Made by a program: the position numbers and the translations under genes. A DNA stretch of 64,000 nucleotides from an uncultured Paracoccus sp. (GTDB taxonomy: Bacteria > Pseudomonadota > Alphaproteobacteria > Rhodobacterales > Rhodobacteraceae), in contig NZ_CANMEH010000004.1 of the NCBI RefSeq assembly GCF_947496875.1, positions 248,001 through 312,000 on the forward strand, given 5' to 3'. The stretch's first letter is position 1. The number at the start of each line of letters is the position of its first letter. Positions 1 through 9,212 of the stretch are shown here, piece by piece. A model generated the notes under the pieces. It searched no databases. It had not been told where the DNA came from and worked only from the letters and a program-made list of their open reading frames with translations.

Positions 1-46
1 ATGCGACAACGGGGATGCGCAGGCCTTGCAGGATGGGCGGCAGCAT
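1..46 (-). CDS. Nitronate monooxygenase-like protein, 5' end only
   Basis: Only the first 15 codons lie in the window; the gene continues leftward off the edge. On the minus strand a strong ribosome site (GAGGAG, four bases before ATG) precedes an ATG at 46. The peptide reads MLPPILQGLRIPVVA, which resembles the N-terminus of FMN-dependent nitronate monooxygenases (2-nitropropane dioxygenase family), where this strand leads into the TIM barrel. It lies downstream of and codirectional with the aldo/keto reductase. The family call rests on a very short peptide and is an inference. Confidence 0.5.
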   Translation of the reverse strand, partial: MLPPILQGLRIPVVA

Positions 47-62
47 GGGGTTCTCCTCGACT

Positions 63-89
63 GTCGCGCGATGATGGGCGCCGCGCGAC
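63..89 (-). terminator. Hairpin after the aldo/keto reductase gene
   Basis: A perfect 8-bp GC-rich inverted repeat (63-70 with 82-89) lies between the stop of the aldo/keto reductase gene and the start of the next minus-strand gene. No T-run follows, so it may only attenuate transcription. Confidence 0.3.
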
Positions 90-126
90 GAAGCGCAAGC
101 CCCGCCGCGGCGTCGGATCGGGCAGG

Positions 127-1188
127 TCAGAACGACAGCGGGTGCGCCCGGTGAAACGCGTCGATTTGGCGGGCGGCGTCGGCATCGACCGTCACCGACA
201 GCCCGGCCAACAGGTGATCGAGTTGCGCCACCTCGGTCGCGCCGATGATGGGGATGGCGGGGAACGGGCGCGCCCGGACGAAGGCGATGGCGAGATGGAT
301 CGGATCATGGCCCAGATCCCGCGCCATCCTGCCCCAGGCGTCGGCCGCGGCGACCGAGCGGTCGGTCCGGCGCCCGCCCAGGTTTCCCTGTCCGCCATGG
401 GCGATATCGACCGCCGCCCGGCTGCCCGCGGGCGTGGCGCCGCCGGAATACTTGCCGGTCACCAGCCCTGCTGACAGCGGCGAATAGGCCAGCAGGGTCA
501 CGTCCTCCTTGTGGCCCAGCTCGGCCATGTCGGTGTCGTAGAGCCGGTGCAGCGGGCCGTATTCGTTCTGGACTGATACGACGCGGGGCCCGCCGGTTCG
601 TTCGGCGGCGGCCAGCCACCGCATCGTGCCCCACGCCGTCTCGTTCGACAGGCCGAATTCGCGCACCTTGCCCGCAGCGACGATGTGCTTCATCGCCTCG
701 GCCACGCCGCCCATGTGGTCCTCGACCTGCGCCTTGCTGGTGCCGCGCGGGTCGTAGGTCCAGTTCTGCCGGAACGCATAGCTGCCGCGCTTGGGCCAGT
801 GCAGCTGGTAGAGATCGATCACGTCGGTCTGCAGCCGGCGCAGCGACAGGTCGACCGCCTGCGCGATGTTGTCGGGCTCGAACCCGCGATTGTCGCGGCT
901 GAACTGTCCGTTCCTGCCCTTGCCGCTGGCCTTGGTGGCCAGCTGCACGTCGGCGCGGCGCCCGGTACGTGCGAACCACGCGCCGATGATTTCCTCGCTG
1001 CGTCCGTAGGTTTCGGCAGTCACGGGGTTGACCGGATACATCTCGGCCGTGTCCCAGAAGGTGATCCCGGCATCGATCGCCCGGTCCATCTGGGCAAACG
1101 CATCCTCGGGTCCCGTCTGGTTGCCGAAGGTCATCGTTCCAAGGCAGACATCGGTGACGGTCAGGCCGCCAAGCGTGCGGGTTTTCAC
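127..1188 (-). CDS. Aldo/keto reductase, Tas-like
   Basis: A 353-aa NADPH-dependent aldo/keto reductase, a cytosolic TIM-barrel enzyme reducing aldehydes or ketones. It follows the E. coli Tas pattern throughout: an N-terminal LGGLTVTDVCLGTMTFGNQ stretch, the DTAEMYP segment with the catalytic Tyr, DLYQLHWPKR near residue 125, GLSNETAWGTMRW, LLAYSPLSAGLVTGKY, and a C-terminal IPIIGATEVAQL cofactor-binding stretch. The start is GTG at 1188, with AAGGACG about eight bases upstream. It is divergent from the M16 peptidase operon. The physiological substrate cannot be told from sequence. Confidence 0.88.
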   Translation of the reverse strand: MKTRTLGGLTVTDVCLGTMTFGNQTGPEDAFAQMDRAIDAGITFWDTAEMYPVNPVTAETYGRSEEIIGAWFARTGRRADVQLATKASGKGRNGQFSRDNRGFEPDNIAQAVDLSLRRLQTDVIDLYQLHWPKRGSYAFRQNWTYDPRGTSKAQVEDHMGGVAEAMKHIVAAGKVREFGLSNETAWGTMRWLAAAERTGGPRVVSVQNEYGPLHRLYDTDMAELGHKEDVTLLAYSPLSAGLVTGKYSGGATPAGSRAAVDIAHGGQGNLGGRRTDRSVAAADAWGRMARDLGHDPIHLAIAFVRARPFPAIPIIGATEVAQLDHLLAGLSVTVDADAARQIDAFHRAHPLSF

Positions 1189-1390
1189 GGAATGATCGTC
1201 CTTTGATTGCGGTGCCGGCGGCGCGCGCGACCCTGCCAGCCCGGGCGGGCGGGTGCAAGCGGCCGCGGCCCCGCCCCGGGGCAGGGTGCGCCGGGACGCC
1301 CCGCCTCACGCGCGGTTGAGCGGGGCGTTCTTGCGCCCGGTCCCGGCAGTTGCCACCTTTGCCGGGCCACACGCCCCAGAAGGAGCAGCG

Positions 1391-3028
1391 ATGTCCCGCG
1401 CCACCCGCCGCCTGCCCGCCGCCCTGCTGCTGGGGCTTGTGCCCGCCCTTGCCGCGCCGGTCGCGTGGGCCGAGATGCCGCCGGGCATCAGCCATTTCAC
1501 CCTGGACAACGGCATGGAGGCGGTGGTCATCGAGGATCACCGCGCCCCCGTCGTGGTGCAGATGGTCTGGTACAAGATCGGATCGGCCGACGAGACGCCC
1601 GGCAAGACGGGCCTCGCGCATTATCTCGAACATCTGATGTTCAAGGGCACCGACACGCTGGAGCCGGGCGAGCTGTCGAAGACGGTGACCGCCAATGGCG
1701 GCATGGACAACGCCTTCACCAGCTATGACTTCACGGCCTACTTCCAGCGGATCGCCGCCGACCGTCTGCCCCTGATCATGGAGATGGAGGCCGACCGCAT
1801 GGCCAATCTTCGGATCGGCGAGGATGACTGGCAGGCCGAACGCCAGGTCGTGCTGGAGGAGCGCGCCCAGCGGACCGACAGCGATCCCGCCGCCCTGTTT
1901 GGCGAGGAACGCGCCGCGGTGCAGTTCTACAACCATCCCTATGGCCGCCCGGTGATCGGCTGGCGCGAGGAGATGATGGGGCTGACCCGGCAGGACGCGC
2001 TGGACTGGTACGACTCGCATTACGCCCCGAACCAGGCCGTGCTGGTCGTGGCCGGCGACGTGACCCCCGAGGAGGTCAGGCAGCTGGCCGAAGAACATTA
2101 CGGCCCGATCCCGCCAAAGCCCGACGCGACCCGCGAAGCCCGCCCGCAGGAGCCGGTGCAGCGTGCCGAGCGGCGGATGGAGATGAGCGACCCGCGGGTG
2201 CCGCAGCCGGTGCTGTCGCGCAGCATCATCGCGCCCGAACGCAACCCGGGCGACCAAAAGACGGCGGCGGCGCTGACCGTGCTGGCCGACCTGCTGGGCG
2301 GATCGCCCCAGACCTCGGTGCTGGGCAAGGCGCTGATGCTCAGCGGCAAGGCGGTCTATGCCGGGGCCCGGTATGACGGGCTGTCCGTCGATCCGACCAC
2401 CTTTTCGATGACGGTCGTTCCCGCGCCGGGCGTGTCGCAGGACGAGGCCGAGCGACTGCTGGAGGAGACCCTGTCGGGGTTCCTCGAGGAAGGGCCCGAT
2501 CCCGCGGCGCTGGGACGTGTCCGCACCCGGCTGCGGGCCGAGCGGATCTATGAACGCGATTCCGCCCATGCCCGCGCCTATGATTACGGCCAGGGCCTGT
2601 CGATCGGTCTGACGGTTCAGGACGTGAACGACTGGCCCGACCTGCTGGCCGAGGTGACGGCAGAGGACGTGCGTCAGGCGGCCGCGCTGGTGCTGGGCGA
2701 CCAGCCGGGGGTGACCTCGTGGCTGCTGCCCGCACCGGGGGCGCAGCTCGCGGCAGCCGACGTCGACCCTGCCGCCCCCGTGGCCTCGGATCCGGCGGCT
2801 GTCCCCGTCGACGCTTCCCCCGCCGCGGATGCTGAGGACGCAGAGGCTAGCCCCGTCGACGATACGCCCTCGCCCGGCACTCCCCCGGCGCCGCACGCCG
2901 CCGTGTCGCCCAAGGCTGCGGCAGGCGAGGGCACCGACCTCGCCGAGACCACGCCGGCCGACACGGCCTCGTCCGACTCCCACCCGGACGCGCCCGCCGC
3001 GTCGGCCCAACCGGAAAGCCAGCCATGA
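1391..3028 (+). CDS. M16 family zinc metallopeptidase, catalytic subunit
   Basis: A 545-aa periplasmic insulinase/pitrilysin-type peptidase. Residues 1-28 form a Sec signal peptide. The inverted zinc motif HYLEH is at 77-81, followed by the third-ligand region MEADRMANL and ERQVVLEERAQR; the M16 C-terminal domain spans about 200-430. The last roughly 85 residues are an Ala/Pro/Asp-rich low-complexity tail not needed for the peptidase fold. The ATG at 1391 has AGGAG upstream and begins the signal peptide; the open frame extends further upstream but without export sense. Its stop overlaps the next gene's start (ATGA). The two presumably form a heterodimer, as in other two-subunit M16 enzymes. 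Confidence 0.9.
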   Translation: MSRATRRLPAALLLGLVPALAAPVAWAEMPPGISHFTLDNGMEAVVIEDHRAPVVVQMVWYKIGSADETPGKTGLAHYLEHLMFKGTDTLEPGELSKTVTANGGMDNAFTSYDFTAYFQRIAADRLPLIMEMEADRMANLRIGEDDWQAERQVVLEERAQRTDSDPAALFGEERAAVQFYNHPYGRPVIGWREEMMGLTRQDALDWYDSHYAPNQAVLVVAGDVTPEEVRQLAEEHYGPIPPKPDATREARPQEPVQRAERRMEMSDPRVPQPVLSRSIIAPERNPGDQKTAAALTVLADLLGGSPQTSVLGKALMLSGKAVYAGARYDGLSVDPTTFSMTVVPAPGVSQDEAERLLEETLSGFLEEGPDPAALGRVRTRLRAERIYERDSAHARAYDYGQGLSIGLTVQDVNDWPDLLAEVTAEDVRQAAALVLGDQPGVTSWLLPAPGAQLAAADVDPAAPVASDPAAVPVDASPAADAEDAEASPVDDTPSPGTPPAPHAAVSPKAAAGEGTDLAETTPADTASSDSHPDAPAASAQPESQP

Positions 3029-4422
3029 TCCGTGCGCTCGTTACCACCCTGACGCTGACCCTGCTCGCCGCGCTGCCCGCCCGCGCGATCGATATCCAGG
3101 AGGTGACCTCGCCGGGCGGGCTGACCGCCTGGCTGGTCGAGGATCACTCGATTCCGTTCGTCGCCCTGTCCATCGCGTTCCGGGGCGGGGCGTCGATGGA
3201 CGCCCCCGGCAAGCGCGGCGCCGTCAACCTGATGACCGCCACGCTGGAAGAGGGCGCCGCGGACATGGATGCCACCGCGTTCGCCGAGGCGGCCCAGTCT
3301 CTGGCTGCGCGGTTTTCGTTCGACGCCGGGGACGATGCCGTGACCGTCGGCGCGCGGATGCTGACCGAAAATCGCGACCAGGCCGCCGACCTGCTGCGCG
3401 CCGCGCTGGTCGAACCGCGCTTCGACGCCGACGCGGTGGACCGGGTCCGCACCCAGGTGCAATCGGTCATCCGGTCCGAGGAAACCGACCCGAATGCCAT
3501 CGCCGGCAACCGACTGGCGCGCGCCCTCTGGGGGGATCACCCCTATGGCAGCTCGCTGAACGGCACCATCGACAGTGTCGCCGCCCTGACCCCTGACGAC
3601 CTGCGCGCCGCCAAGGACCGGGTGCTGGCCCGCGACCGCGCGATCGTGGCCGCCGCCGGCGACATCACCGCCGAGGAGCTGGGTATCCTGATCGATCGTG
3701 TTTTAGGCGACCTACCGGCCCAGGCGAGTGCCCCCTTGCCGCCGCCGGCCGAACTGCTTGCGAGGGGCGGAACCACGGTGATCGAGTGGGACAGCCCGCA
3801 AACCGTCGTGGCCTTCGCCCAGAAGGGCCTGCCGATGGACGATCCCGACTATTTCGCGGCCTTCGTGCTGGATCACGTGCTGGGCGGGGGCGGGTTCTCG
3901 TCCCGCCTGATGGCCGAGATCCGCGAGGAGCGGGGGCTGACCTATGGCGTCGGGACCGGGCTGGTGAACAAGCGTCTGGGCGAGACGTGGCAGGGCGGAA
4001 TGGCCACCGCCAACGACCGGACCGCCGAGGCCGTGGCGCTGCTGCGCGAGGTCTGGGGCGGCATGAAGGACGGGGTGACCGAGCAGGAACTGGCAGATGC
4101 CAAGACCTATCTCACCGGCGAGTATCCGCTGCGGTTCGACGGCAACGGCAAGATCGCGAACATCCTTGTCGGGATGCAGCTGATGGAGCTGCCCCGCGAC
4201 TACGTGAACACCCGCAACGACAAGGTCGAGGCGGTTACCCTGGCCGACGTGGAACGGGTCGCGGAACGGGTGCTGGATGAGAGCGCCCTGCAGGTCGTGC
4301 TGGTTGGCCGGCCCGAAGGCATCGAGGCGGACCCGGTGGCTCACGCGCCAGACTCGGCTGCGAGCACGGGTGCCGCGGCAATGGAGGGTGCAACGGTGGA
4401 CACCCCGGCCGCCGTCAACTGA
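3025..4422 (+). CDS. M16 family peptidase, non-catalytic partner subunit
   Basis: A 465-aa exported M16-fold protein with a signal peptide at residues 1-22. Where the active subunit has HxxEH this protein reads GAVNLMTATLEEGA, so the zinc site is missing. It keeps the substrate-binding Arg/Tyr region of the C-terminal half (RLMAEIREERGLTYGVGTG). That pattern marks the inactive partner of a two-subunit M16 protease. It is translationally coupled to the upstream active subunit by a 4-nt overlap and ends just before a strong hairpin. The substrate is unknown; a periplasmic peptide-degradation or quality-control role is inferred. Confidence 0.88.
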   Translation: MIRALVTTLTLTLLAALPARAIDIQEVTSPGGLTAWLVEDHSIPFVALSIAFRGGASMDAPGKRGAVNLMTATLEEGAADMDATAFAEAAQSLAARFSFDAGDDAVTVGARMLTENRDQAADLLRAALVEPRFDADAVDRVRTQVQSVIRSEETDPNAIAGNRLARALWGDHPYGSSLNGTIDSVAALTPDDLRAAKDRVLARDRAIVAAAGDITAEELGILIDRVLGDLPAQASAPLPPPAELLARGGTTVIEWDSPQTVVAFAQKGLPMDDPDYFAAFVLDHVLGGGGFSSRLMAEIREERGLTYGVGTGLVNKRLGETWQGGMATANDRTAEAVALLREVWGGMKDGVTEQELADAKTYLTGEYPLRFDGNGKIANILVGMQLMELPRDYVNTRNDKVEAVTLADVERVAERVLDESALQVVLVGRPEGIEADPVAHAPDSAASTGAAAMEGATVDTPAAVN

Positions 4423-4425
4423 AAA

Positions 4426-4449
4426 GCCGCGCACCCGGAGGTGCGCGGC
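4426..4449. terminator. Bidirectional hairpin terminator
   Basis: A perfect 10-bp stem (4426-4435 with 4440-4449) with a 4-nt loop lies between two convergent genes. AAAA at 4422-4425 on the plus strand gives a T-run for transcripts from the minus strand, so it best serves the small lipoprotein gene, but it also sits right after the M16 pair. Confidence 0.75.
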
Positions 4450-4477
4450 AATCACGTGGCGGCAGGGGTGGAAGGTC

Positions 4478-4654
4478 TTACTTGACCTGCACCGCGCCCG
4501 TTCCGCCCAGCGCGGCGCCGGCGACGGCGCCGACGGGTCCGGCCACGACGGCGCCTGTTGCGGCGCCCGTGGTCGCGCGGGTTGCAGTATCTTCGCCACA
4601 GGCGGCCAGGCCCAGCACCAGCCCGAGGGCCGAAATCACACCGATCTTTGTCAT
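4478..4654 (-). CDS. Small lipoprotein with glycine-zipper-like tail
   Basis: A 58-aa exported lipoprotein. The ATG at 4654 has AGGAGA upstream; the longer open frame has no export signal. An N-terminal hydrophobic stretch ends in a lipobox (LGLAAC), predicting lipidation at Cys18. The rest alternates Gly/Ala/Val (TGAATGAVVAGPVGAVAGAA), like the glycine-zipper segments of small outer-membrane lipoproteins. It stands alone between the M16 operon and mutL. Function is not recognised. Confidence 0.8.
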   Translation of the reverse strand: MTKIGVISALGLVLGLAACGEDTATRATTGAATGAVVAGPVGAVAGAALGGTGAVQVK

Positions 4655-4847
4655 CACATTCTCCTGAAAAGCTGCAACCGGTCGCCCGGTCTCGTGTCCT
4701 AGCGCGCGAAAAGCCGATTTGTTCCCGGTGTTCCGCCGCTTGCGCCTGAACAGGGTCGGACCTCCGGGTCGATCCGGATCAGCCTCGCACCCCATCTGCC
4801 CCGAATCTGCTGGATCGACTCCGCCGCGGGATGCTAAATCTGGGCGG

Positions 4848-6698
4848 ATGACACAGCATCACCCCCATATCCGCCCGGTGATCCGCCAGCTGGATGAATC
4901 CGCCGCGAACCGGATCGCGGCCGGTGAGGTGGTGGAACGCCCGGCATCGGCGGTCAAGGAACTGGTCGAGAACGCCCTGGACGCGGGCGCGCGACGCATC
5001 GACATCACCATCGCGGGCGGCGGCAAACGGCTGATCCGCGTCGCGGATGACGGCTGTGGCATGACCGCCGACGATCTACCGCTGGCGCTGGCGCGGCATG
5101 CGACATCCAAGATCGACGGCTCCGATCTGCTGGACATCCGCAGCTTCGGATTTCGCGGCGAGGCATTGCCCAGCCTCGGGGCGGTCGGGCGCCTGACCAT
5201 CGTCAGTCGCGCCGCCGCGGCCGATGCGGCGACGATCTCGGTCACCGCCGGGCGGATCGAACCGGTGCGGCCGGCCGCGGGCAATCGCGGCACCGTCGTC
5301 GAACTGCGCGACCTGTTCTTTGCCACCCCGGCCCGGCTGAAATTCCTGCGCAGCGACCGGGCCGAGACCCAGGCCATCGCCGAGGTGATCCGGCGTCTGG
5401 CGCTGGCCACGTCCGGCATCGCGCTGACCCTGACCGAGATTGCCGATGAGGGCGGCGGCGGCCGGGTCCTGTTCCGCGCCGACCCGTGCGCCGGCAGCGC
5501 GGCGCTGGCGGCGCGGGTGGGCCAGGTGATGGGCCGCGACTTCCTGGACAACGCCATCCCGATCGAGGCGGAGCGTGACGGCGTGCGGCTGACCGGGCTT
5601 GCGGCGCTGCCCACCTATACCCGCGGCGCCGCGGTGGCGCAGCATCTGTTCGTGAACGGCCGGCCAGTCCGGGACAAGCTGCTGACCGGGGCGTTGCGGG
5701 CCGGTTATTTCGACGTGCTGGCGAGCGGGCGACACCCTGCGGCGGTTCTGTTCGTCGCCTGCGATCCGCACGCGGTGGACGTGAATGTCCACCCGGCCAA
5801 GGCCGAGGTGCGGTTCCGCGACCCTGACGCGGCCCGCGGGATCGTGGTGTCCGCCCTGCGCCATGCGCTGGCGGGCGGGACCCGCCGCGCCGCCACCACC
5901 GGCGCTGCGGCGACGCTGGCGGCCTTCCGACCCGGCCAGCTGGGGAACGCGCCGGGCCGCAGCAACGCCCGGACCGCGTGGCCGTCGCAACCCGGCCCGT
6001 TGTGTGAACCCGTCCCCGACCATCCAGCGACAATGCCGGGCTTCGCCGAAACGCAGGCGCGGGTCGAGCCCCCACGGCAGGACAGTGCCGATCAGGCCCC
6101 GTCCGACGCCCCGCTGGGGGCGGCGCGCGCACAGCTGCACGAGAACTGGATCGTCGCGCAGACGGCCGACGGGCTGGTGATCGTGGACCAGCATGCCGCC
6201 CATGAGCGGCTGGTCTATGAACGGCTGAAGCAGCAGGCCGCCGAGGCGGTCGCGCAGGGAACGCCCGTGCCCGCGCAGGCGCTGCTGATCCCGGCGATCG
6301 TCGATCTGGGCGACGATCTGGCCGGGCGTATCCTGCACGTCGCCGCCGATCTGGACCGGCTGGGACTGACGGTCGAGCCGTTCGGCCCCGGCTGCGTCGC
6401 GGTGCGGGCGATCCCCGCGGCGCTGGGCAGGGCCGATGCCGCCGCCCTGCTGCGCGACATCGCCGACGACCTTGCCGACGGCAGCAGCGCCGACCTGCTG
6501 CAGGGGCGCCTCGACGCGGTGCTGTCGTCGATGGCCTGCCACGGCTCGGTGCGATCGGGCCGCCGGATGAGCGGGGACGAGATGAACGCCCTGCTGCGCG
6601 AGATGGAGCGCACGCCCCGGTCCGGCCAGTGCAACCACGGCCGTCCGACCTGGGTCGAGCTGAAGCTCGCCGACATCGAGCGCCTGTTCGGTCGCTGA
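4848..6698 (+). CDS. mutL: DNA mismatch repair protein MutL
   Basis: A 616-aa MutL, coupling MutS mismatch recognition to strand incision. The N-terminal GHKL ATPase shows motif I ([11 protein letters not shown]), DDGCGM and GFRGEAL; the transducer domain follows to about residue 330. A Pro/Ala-rich linker precedes the C-terminal dimerisation domain, which carries the endonuclease motif [12 protein letters not shown] and the late motifs ACHGSVRSG and QCNHGRP. This is thus the endonuclease-type MutL usual in bacteria lacking MutH. The start at 4848 gives the standard N-terminus [16 protein letters not shown]; its ribosome site is weak. It is divergent from the small lipoprotein. Confidence 0.96.
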   Translation: MTQHHPHIRPVIRQLDESAANRIAAGEVVERPASAVKELVENALDAGARRIDITIAGGGKRLIRVADDGCGMTADDLPLALARHATSKIDGSDLLDIRSFGFRGEALPSLGAVGRLTIVSRAAAADAATISVTAGRIEPVRPAAGNRGTVVELRDLFFATPARLKFLRSDRAETQAIAEVIRRLALATSGIALTLTEIADEGGGGRVLFRADPCAGSAALAARVGQVMGRDFLDNAIPIEAERDGVRLTGLAALPTYTRGAAVAQHLFVNGRPVRDKLLTGALRAGYFDVLASGRHPAAVLFVACDPHAVDVNVHPAKAEVRFRDPDAARGIVVSALRHALAGGTRRAATTGAAATLAAFRPGQLGNAPGRSNARTAWPSQPGPLCEPVPDHPATMPGFAETQARVEPPRQDSADQAPSDAPLGAARAQLHENWIVAQTADGLVIVDQHAAHERLVYERLKQQAAEAVAQGTPVPAQALLIPAIVDLGDDLAGRILHVAADLDRLGLTVEPFGPGCVAVRAIPAALGRADAAALLRDIADDLADGSSADLLQGRLDAVLSSMACHGSVRSGRRMSGDEMNALLREMERTPRSGQCNHGRPTWVELKLADIERLFGR

Positions 6699-6734
6699 AC
6701 CGGACGGGCGCCGCGCGCCGGGGTCAGGCCCCCA

Positions 6735-7943
6735 TCACTCGGGTGTCACCCGGATCAGCGCCCCGTTCGCGGCATCGGTCAGCAGCATGATCGCCCCGTC
6801 AGCCGCCACGTCCACGTCCCGGATCCGCGCGTTGCCCTGCAGGTAGCGTGCCTCGCCGGTGACCCTGTCCCCGTCCATCTGCAGCCGCACCAGCGACTGG
6901 TCGCGCAGCCCGCCGATCAGGATGTCGCCCTGCCAGTCGGCGAACATCTCGCCGTCATAGAACACCATGCCGGACGGCGCGATGACCGGGTCCCAGTAGT
7001 AGAGCGGCTGCTCCATCCCCTCGGCCGCGGTGAGTCCCTCGCCGATCGGGCCACCGCTGTAGTCGACGCCGTAGGTGATCACCGGCCAGCCATAGTTGCG
7101 GCCCGGCTCGGGACGGTTCAGTTCGTCCCCGCCCTTGGGACCGTGTTCGACCGTCCACAGCCGCCCCTGCGGGTCCAGCGCCGCGGACTGAACGTTGCGG
7201 AACCCCTTGGCCAAAGTGTCGGGCAGCCAGCCGTCGGTCCCCGCGCCTGCCGCGCCGCCCTGCGGATCGACCCGCACCAGCTTGCCGATATGGTTGTCGT
7301 CATTCTGCGCAAGGGCCCGGCTGTCGGGGTTCGAGCGTTCGCCGAGCGTCACGAACAACTTGCCCTCGGGGTCGAGCACGAGGCGGGACCCGTAATGCTT
7401 GTCGCTGTCCCACGCCGGTTGCTGGCGAAAGATCTCCCGCACGTCCTGCAGCGAGCGGTTGTCATGCGCAAGCGTCGCGGTCACCACCGCGGTCTGGTTC
7501 TTGCCGCCTTCGGCGGGCGCGGCAAAGCTCAGCCACAACCTGCGGGTCTGGGCGAAGTCGGGCGCCAGCAGCACGTCCAGCAGGCCGCCCTGTCCGCGGG
7601 CATCCACCTCGGGCACGCCCGAGATCGGCTCGGATGCCGTGCCATCCGGGGCGATCACCCGCAACCGGCCGGGTTTTTCGGTGACCAGCCACGCCCCGTC
7701 CGGCATCTGGTCCATGCCCCACGGGTGTTCCAGCCCGTCCGCCACCACTTCCGTCTTCAGCGCGACGTCATCGGCGATCACCGGGGCGCGGGTCTGTTCG
7801 GGAAAGGCCGGGGTCTGCTGCGGCGCATTGGGTGCCGCGTCGTTGAAGTCGGCGGCACAGGCGGGCAGTGCCAGCAGCGCCGTGGACATCAGCATCGGGG
7901 CAAGGCCGGCCGCCGCGGACCGGATGTGGCTGTTCCGGGACAT
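6735..7943 (-). CDS. PQQ-dependent soluble aldose (sugar) dehydrogenase-like lipoprotein
   Basis: A 402-aa exported protein of the soluble glucose/aldose dehydrogenase family (GdhB/YliI), a six-bladed beta-propeller that oxidises sugars with PQQ. Family motifs are present: GLEHPWGMDQMPDG, WLVTEKPGRL, KHYGSRL, a conserved DDNHIGKLVRVDP, and EHGPKGGDELN with NYGWPVITYG. The signal peptide ends in ALPAC, so it may be lipidated at Cys29. No PQQ synthesis genes are in view. It is followed by mutL (convergent). The substrate and the actual use of PQQ are inferred from the family. Confidence 0.88.
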   Translation of the reverse strand: MSRNSHIRSAAAGLAPMLMSTALLALPACAADFNDAAPNAPQQTPAFPEQTRAPVIADDVALKTEVVADGLEHPWGMDQMPDGAWLVTEKPGRLRVIAPDGTASEPISGVPEVDARGQGGLLDVLLAPDFAQTRRLWLSFAAPAEGGKNQTAVVTATLAHDNRSLQDVREIFRQQPAWDSDKHYGSRLVLDPEGKLFVTLGERSNPDSRALAQNDDNHIGKLVRVDPQGGAAGAGTDGWLPDTLAKGFRNVQSAALDPQGRLWTVEHGPKGGDELNRPEPGRNYGWPVITYGVDYSGGPIGEGLTAAEGMEQPLYYWDPVIAPSGMVFYDGEMFADWQGDILIGGLRDQSLVRLQMDGDRVTGEARYLQGNARIRDVDVAADGAIMLLTDAANGALIRVTPE

Positions 7944-8042
7944 GGTCGTTCCTCCGTTTCGGGACGAACGAAACCGGTCCGGCGATCGTTCCGGTCTGTT
8001 GGCCCGGGACGGGCGGGCGCCGCGCGCGGGCCGCCGAGGCGC

Positions 8043-9212
8043 CTAGCGGCTTTCTGGCGCGATCACCGGCTGTTCGCGAGTCAGGTGGTTGATCTTGGCC
8101 ATGTGGTTGGCGATCCCCGACACCTCGGTCAGCCAGGTCCCGACCAGTTCCGGATCGTCGGGCGCGGCATGGACGCCGGGTGGGAAATCGCCCCGCTGCA
8201 CCGCCTCGACCGCCAGTGCCACCGGATGCGAGACGAGCTGCGCCATCGCCGTCCCGTTGCGCGACCCGTGCGCGTCGAGGACCCATTCCCGGTCATAGAC
8301 GGTCGCGCCGTCGCGTTCGGCCCGCAGCCGCACGAACAGCACGACCCGGTCGGGTTCGCCCGGATCATAGGCGTAGCGGGTCCAGAACTCGTCGGCCATC
8401 TCGCGCAGGCGGACCTCGCCCTCGGGTCCGGTCAGGCTCTCGACCTCGGCAAACACGTCCGCCCAGGCCTCGGCCCAGCCCTTCAGCCGGATCGTGCCCC
8501 GCACGAAATCGCGCAGCGCCCAGTCGCGGTCGAACCCGTACTGGTCGACGAAATGGGTGGAATCGCGGTTCGGATAGACCTCGAACCGTTCCGGGGTGGG
8601 CAGTGGGGCGTCATAGGGTTCGATCGCGTTCCAGGGCCGGTCCACGTCGCGTTCGGCCCCCTCCCGGATCGACCTGGACGGCGAGCGCAGGGCCCGCAGA
8701 ACGCCCAGCGGCGACCAGCTGAACTTGTAGCGGAACGGATTGGGATAGCGCGGAATGCCGCCGCAATAGCTGGTAAAGCTGACCACGTCGCCGGGCTGCG
8801 CGACCTGCCGGTAATCGGCGACCAGGTCATGCGCCATCAGATGGTCGATGCCGGGGTCCAGCCCGACCTCGTTCACCAGCGCCACCCCCGCGTCGCGGGC
8901 GCGCCGGTCCAGCGCGGCCATCTCCGGCGCGATGTAGGACGAGCTGACGAAGTTCGCGCCATGGTCGATGCACAGTTCGGCCAGCCTCACATGCTGGTCG
9001 GCGGGCAGCATCGACACGACCACGTCACCTTTCTGCAGCACCCCCGCCAGCGCCTCGGGCGTATAGGCGCGAATGTCGTCGGTCAGGTCGCCGACGGCCT
9101 CGCGCGCCTTGTCGACGGTGCGGTTCCACACCGTCACCGGACGACCGTCCCCGATCAGACGGCGCAGGCCCGGGATGGCGGAAAGGCCGGTGCCCACCCA
9201 GTGAATGGTCAT
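8043..9212 (-). CDS. Saccharopine dehydrogenase/reductase-like (Lys9-type) oxidoreductase
   Basis: A 389-aa NAD(P)-binding oxidoreductase of the Lys9/saccharopine reductase family. An N-terminal Rossmann motif (GTGLSAIPGLRRLI) is followed by NRTVDKA, the substrate-domain signatures GLDPGIDHLMAHDLV and YCGGIPRYPNPFRYKFSWSP, and a C-terminal GSRNGTAMAQLVSHPVAL segment. In eukaryotes this family interconverts saccharopine with aminoadipate semialdehyde plus glutamate. Its start overlaps the stop of the lysine-forming saccharopine dehydrogenase gene by 4 nt, so both enzymes are probably made from one mRNA. The pairing suggests a lysine-degrading saccharopine route; direction is inferred. Confidence 0.85.
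   Translation of the reverse strand: MTIHWVGTGLSAIPGLRRLIGDGRPVTVWNRTVDKAREAVGDLTDDIRAYTPEALAGVLQKGDVVVSMLPADQHVRLAELCIDHGANFVSSSYIAPEMAALDRRARDAGVALVNEVGLDPGIDHLMAHDLVADYRQVAQPGDVVSFTSYCGGIPRYPNPFRYKFSWSPLGVLRALRSPSRSIREGAERDVDRPWNAIEPYDAPLPTPERFEVYPNRDSTHFVDQYGFDRDWALRDFVRGTIRLKGWAEAWADVFAEVESLTGPEGEVRLREMADEFWTRYAYDPGEPDRVVLFVRLRAERDGATVYDREWVLDAHGSRNGTAMAQLVSHPVALAVEAVQRGDFPPGVHAAPDDPELVGTWLTEVSGIANHMAKINHLTREQPVIAPESR

Noticed and set aside
1..474. Plus-strand open frame at the left edge
   Set aside because: It lies opposite the aldo/keto reductase and the minus-strand nitronate monooxygenase start; the translation is arginine-rich noise.
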